Below are positions 5,028 to 7,156 of a stretch of 7,156 nt of DNA, one piece after another (the first letter of the stretch is position 1; every line of letters starts with the position of its first letter). The DNA is taken from the NCBI GenBank assembly GCA_021825035.1, contig JAKAIQ010000111.1, positions 1 through 7,156 of the forward strand, in the 5' to 3' direction. The notes under the pieces were generated by a model, which saw nothing but the letters and a program-made list of their open reading frames with translations, ran no database searches and was not told the origin of the DNA. Made by a program: the position numbers and the translations under genes. The DNA comes from Deltaproteobacteria bacterium. GTDB lineage: Bacteria > Desulfobacterota > GWC2-55-46.

Positions 5028-6685
5028 TATCGCACCTGAATATATCCCTGTTTAAGGGCATCGTTAAGCTGGTATTTCGGGATAGTTCCGATGCGCCCAT
5101 TAAGGGCTTTCACCTTAATTCTGCCACCGGTATACTTACTTATCAAATCGTCAAAGGCGGATGTATCGTTTATCGGTGTGTCTTTGATTTCATTGGCATA
5201 ATCTTTTATCTCGTTAATGGCCGCCTTCAAGTTCTCAGGCGATTGATGACCGGCGGCAAGTATATTTTGAAAATGCTTCATCATATCAACACTGCCTCGC
5301 GCTCCCACATGCATTTTCATCAGTCGCGTGCTGAGAAGGTCTACATCCGTCATTAACTGCCTGAACTGCGGATTTGGCATGCCGACCTTGCCCGACCAGA
5401 ATTCAGCCCATCGGCTTTTCAAGGGGCCAAGCTGCTCTATCTGCCGATCTATGAGACTATCCGCTCTGTCGACTAAAGCTAATACCTGCGGAGCGGATTG
5501 CACCATCACCTTTATATCGTTCGTCGGGGTCTGTGTTTTGTATTCGAGATTCGCTTCTTTGACCTGCTCAGATGTCAATTTGATTCGCTTGCCGTCACCG
5601 ACATCCACGGTATACCCTTCCTTTGGGCTGTATAAAAGGCCCGGCGTATTCGCCACCGGCTTAGGCAGATTCGCTATGTTCTCCCGTGTTGTATTGTAAA
5701 TATTAGCGGTCGCTGTCTTTTCAGACAGATATTCATCGTAGACCGCCTTTTCTTCTTTCGTGACCGGCTCATTCATCCTGAGGCGTCTGCCTATGTCCAT
5801 CATCTGTCGTTGAAGGCCGGCGGGAGTGGGCTTATCGAGCCGTGCTTGCGCCATGAGCATATTGTCAGTGTGCGCTTGTATCTTTTCGAGATAGTTAAGC
5901 TGTTGAGCCGTCTGCGCGACGGGAAACTCGGCTTGCTTCATCTCAAGCTCCGCAATCTCCTTGTCCATGTTCCGGCCAGCCAAAAGCCCCTGTATGGCGG
6001 AATTGTACATATCCAATGCTTGCTGGTTCTTTTCCCGCTGAAGTTTCATCTGTTCATCAAACCGCATTGCGGCCATCTTGAAGTTCCCAATGTCATTGCG
6101 TCCCCATGCGTCCACCATCCCGTTATATGCGGAGGCGGCGCGAAGGCCGCCATATTGTCCGCCCGCAAGGGTCGCCCCTATCGTCATAAATGATGTAAGG
6201 AGACTGCCGATAACGCCGAGATTCTGCTGTGTATTTTGCATTTCAGGAGCGTGGTCTGGCATGGCCGTAATTGAATTCTGGAGTTTCTTTACCGCATCTA
6301 TCGTTGCCTGATAATGCTGCCTTATGCCTTGAACCTGTTCATTGGTTATCTGATCGAAGGTTTTTTTCTCATCATCGGTCGCCTTATTGAGTTTCGTCAT
6401 AGTCGCATCGATGGTATTTTGCAGATCAATAGAATGCTGAATGGCCATAGAATATGCCTTTTGGCTATCCATCGCGGTATTATTATCGGGTACGGATGTT
6501 GTCACTGGAGCAGGGACAGGTACGGCGGTGGGAGACGGAATGACATCCGCCGCCGCCGTTTTAGGGGGTAATGGTGAAGCAGGCATTGTCTTTGGAGCGG
6601 AAGACAGATTCAGGACGGGAGCCTTGAAAAAAGGACTTTGATTCAAAGTCGAATTCCTATCTATGACATCTTGGAAGAAATTCAT
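5027..6685 (-). CDS. Putative internal virion / tail-associated structural protein, 552 aa
   Basis: Residues 1-30 are polar. Residues 30-66 form a Pro/Ala/Val-rich linker (for example SPTAVPVPAPVTTSVP). Residues 72-140 are a coiled-coil-like helix (many Q, D, K; MAIQHSIDLQNTIDATMTKL). Residues 155-190 are a glycine-rich, fairly hydrophobic stretch (NLGVIGSLLTSFMTIGATLA), and 205-330 is another long helix. Residues 395-500 are compact and include LMKMHVGARGSVDMMKHFQ (455-473) and a following helix. The end (522-552) is a small module with NGRIGTIPKYQLNDALKQGY. No enzymatic motif is visible. Composition and position fit a DNA-ejection or tail-associated protein; I recall the HxGxRG and GTIP..L..AL..G(Y) patterns from uncharacterised phage virion proteins, but cannot name a family. 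The start is the ATG at 6685, with GGGAG 5 nt upstream and just 1 nt after the previous stop; an upstream in-frame ATG at 6736 would overlap the neighbour by 50 nt and has no better site. Confidence 0.88.
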   Translation of the reverse strand: MNFFQDVIDRNSTLNQSPFFKAPVLNLSSAPKTMPASPLPPKTAAADVIPSPTAVPVPAPVTTSVPDNNTAMDSQKAYSMAIQHSIDLQNTIDATMTKLNKATDDEKKTFDQITNEQVQGIRQHYQATIDAVKKLQNSITAMPDHAPEMQNTQQNLGVIGSLLTSFMTIGATLAGGQYGGLRAASAYNGMVDAWGRNDIGNFKMAAMRFDEQMKLQREKNQQALDMYNSAIQGLLAGRNMDKEIAELEMKQAEFPVAQTAQQLNYLEKIQAHTDNMLMAQARLDKPTPAGLQRQMMDIGRRLRMNEPVTKEEKAVYDEYLSEKTATANIYNTTRENIANLPKPVANTPGLLYSPKEGYTVDVGDGKRIKLTSEQVKEANLEYKTQTPTNDIKVMVQSAPQVLALVDRADSLIDRQIEQLGPLKSRWAEFWSGKVGMPNPQFRQLMTDVDLLSTRLMKMHVGARGSVDMMKHFQNILAAGHQSPENLKAAINEIKDYANEIKDTPINDTSAFDDLISKYTGGRIKVKALNGRIGTIPKYQLNDALKQGYIQVR

Positions 6686-6686
6686 T

Positions 6687-7156
6687 TTAACTCCCAAAAG
6701 TGAAGCTGTCAGGTTTCGGCAGACTGGTCGATACATCCAAACCGAAGTTAGGCGTCTTCGCGTCTGCCGATGATCCTATCCCCGTTCCCATAAGGGAATA
6801 ATTCGCCGGATTGACGGATGATACCCCGTTCGATGAAAAAACATTCCCCAATTTAGAAATGCCAGTCGCCGCCTGCCCGATGCTATTTCCTATGACGGAA
6901 CCTGTCTGCACTGCCTGATTCATGCCCAATGCGGTAGCATAGTTATTTTCAGATGTCACGCCGCCCTGCGTCTGCCAGGAACTCTGCATATTGCTTATCG
7001 CCTGATTATCGAGTCCAGTCGCACTCATCGCTCCGTTAAGCTGGCCCTGTAACAGCTGGCTCTTCAGATTCGAGGCCCATAGGCCGAAGTTCTGCATGGC
7101 CTGCTGATACTGGCTGGAGTTCTGGTCAAAACCCTGCGCCGCAAGCTGATTTTTTA
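6687..7156 (-). CDS. Partial virion-type protein, Q/N/S/G-rich, 5' end outside the window
   Basis: The frame is open from the right window edge to the TAA at 6689-6687, giving 155 residues that enter as KNQLAAQGFDQNSSQYQQAM. The first ATG inside the window (7097) is only an internal methionine: the same Q-rich composition continues upstream without a stop, so the gene almost certainly starts beyond 7156. The visible part is rich in Q, N, S, G and A with few charges. It has helical stretches (QNFGLWASNLKSQLLQGQLN), a Gly/Ser/Val segment that is mildly hydrophobic (AVQTGSVIGNSIGQAATGIS) and a disordered tail ending PKPDSFTFGS. Such low-charge Q/N/G proteins are typical of small internal or tail proteins of short-tailed phages (T7 gp14 is a functional analogue by size and position), but there is no diagnostic motif. 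Its stop is 1 nt from the next start. Confidence 0.85.
   Translation of the reverse strand, partial: KNQLAAQGFDQNSSQYQQAMQNFGLWASNLKSQLLQGQLNGAMSATGLDNQAISNMQSSWQTQGGVTSENNYATALGMNQAVQTGSVIGNSIGQAATGISKLGNVFSSNGVSSVNPANYSLMGTGIGSSADAKTPNFGLDVSTSLPKPDSFTFGS
6691..6695 (-). promoter_or_regulatory. Ribosome binding site GGGAG deciding the start of the 552-aa gene
   Basis: GGGAG on the minus strand ends 5 nt before the ATG at 6685-6683 and lies across the final codons of the preceding gene. It favours this ATG over the in-frame ATG 17 codons upstream, whose translation would read through the end of the neighbouring gene in another frame. Confidence 0.65.

Noticed and set aside
6134..6151. GC-rich hairpin (GGCGGC / GCCGCC, 6-nt loop) as a terminator
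   Set aside because: It lies inside the 552-aa coding region, has no following U tract on either strand, and encodes an ordinary Gly/Arg/Ala stretch.
6686..6736. 17-codon N-terminal extension of the 552-aa gene
   Set aside because: It would overlap the preceding gene by 50 nt and lacks a ribosome site, while the ATG at 6685 has GGGAG at 5 nt and follows the previous stop by 1 nt.
1..7156. tRNA genes, CRISPR array, insertion sequence, integrase or attachment site
   Set aside because: No cloverleaf, spaced direct repeats, transposase or recombinase motif, or terminal inverted repeats were seen by eye on either strand; a covariance-model or repeat-finder run would be needed to exclude them formally.

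Overview
The window is part of the late region of a tailed double-stranded DNA bacteriophage or a prophage derived from one. Every supported gene lies on the minus strand, so transcription runs from right (7156) to left (1). The evidence is an intact large terminase subunit, several virion-type proteins rich in Q/N/A/G and coiled coil, a small two-helix membrane protein that looks like a holin, and extreme packing: neighbouring genes overlap by 1-8 nt or are separated by 0-10 nt. Strong Shine-Dalgarno sites (AAAGGAGGT, GAGGAGG, AAGGGG) point to a bacterial host with a conventional 16S anti-SD. Nothing in the window identifies the host.

In order of transcription, the right part (7156-3624) carries three virion-type proteins: a Q/N/G/S-rich protein cut by the window edge, a 552-aa protein with a Pro/Ala-rich linker and long helices, and a 467-aa protein with an N-terminal IDFQP/QPEVSGN repeat and a C-terminal glycine-rich hydrophobic stretch. 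They are best read as internal-virion (DNA-ejection) or tail-associated proteins, but no catalytic domain is visible in any of them. The middle (3627-2816) is a cluster of four tiny genes: 68 aa; 72 aa with two membrane helices (holin candidate); 75 aa from a GTG start; and a 53-aa, very basic protein filling the gap before the terminase. The left part (2814-1) holds terL (621 aa, TTG start), then a 271-aa protein with an N-terminal helix-turn-helix, then the first 43 codons of another gene leaving the window.

The order internal-virion-like genes, holin-like gene, small genes, terL resembles the end of the late operon in podoviruses such as T7 (gp14-15-16, 17.5 holin, 18 TerS, 19 TerL). The TerL motifs are not T7-like, so this is similar layout rather than demonstrated kinship. 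No small terminase subunit is recognisable by sequence; the 53-aa basic protein and the 271-aa HTH protein are the two candidates. The most puzzling spot is 152-358, where two minus-strand frames are open and the alternate frame encodes the more protein-like, HTH-like end. No promoter, terminator, tRNA, CRISPR array, insertion sequence or attachment site was found, and no gene-free stretch exceeds about 10 nt.
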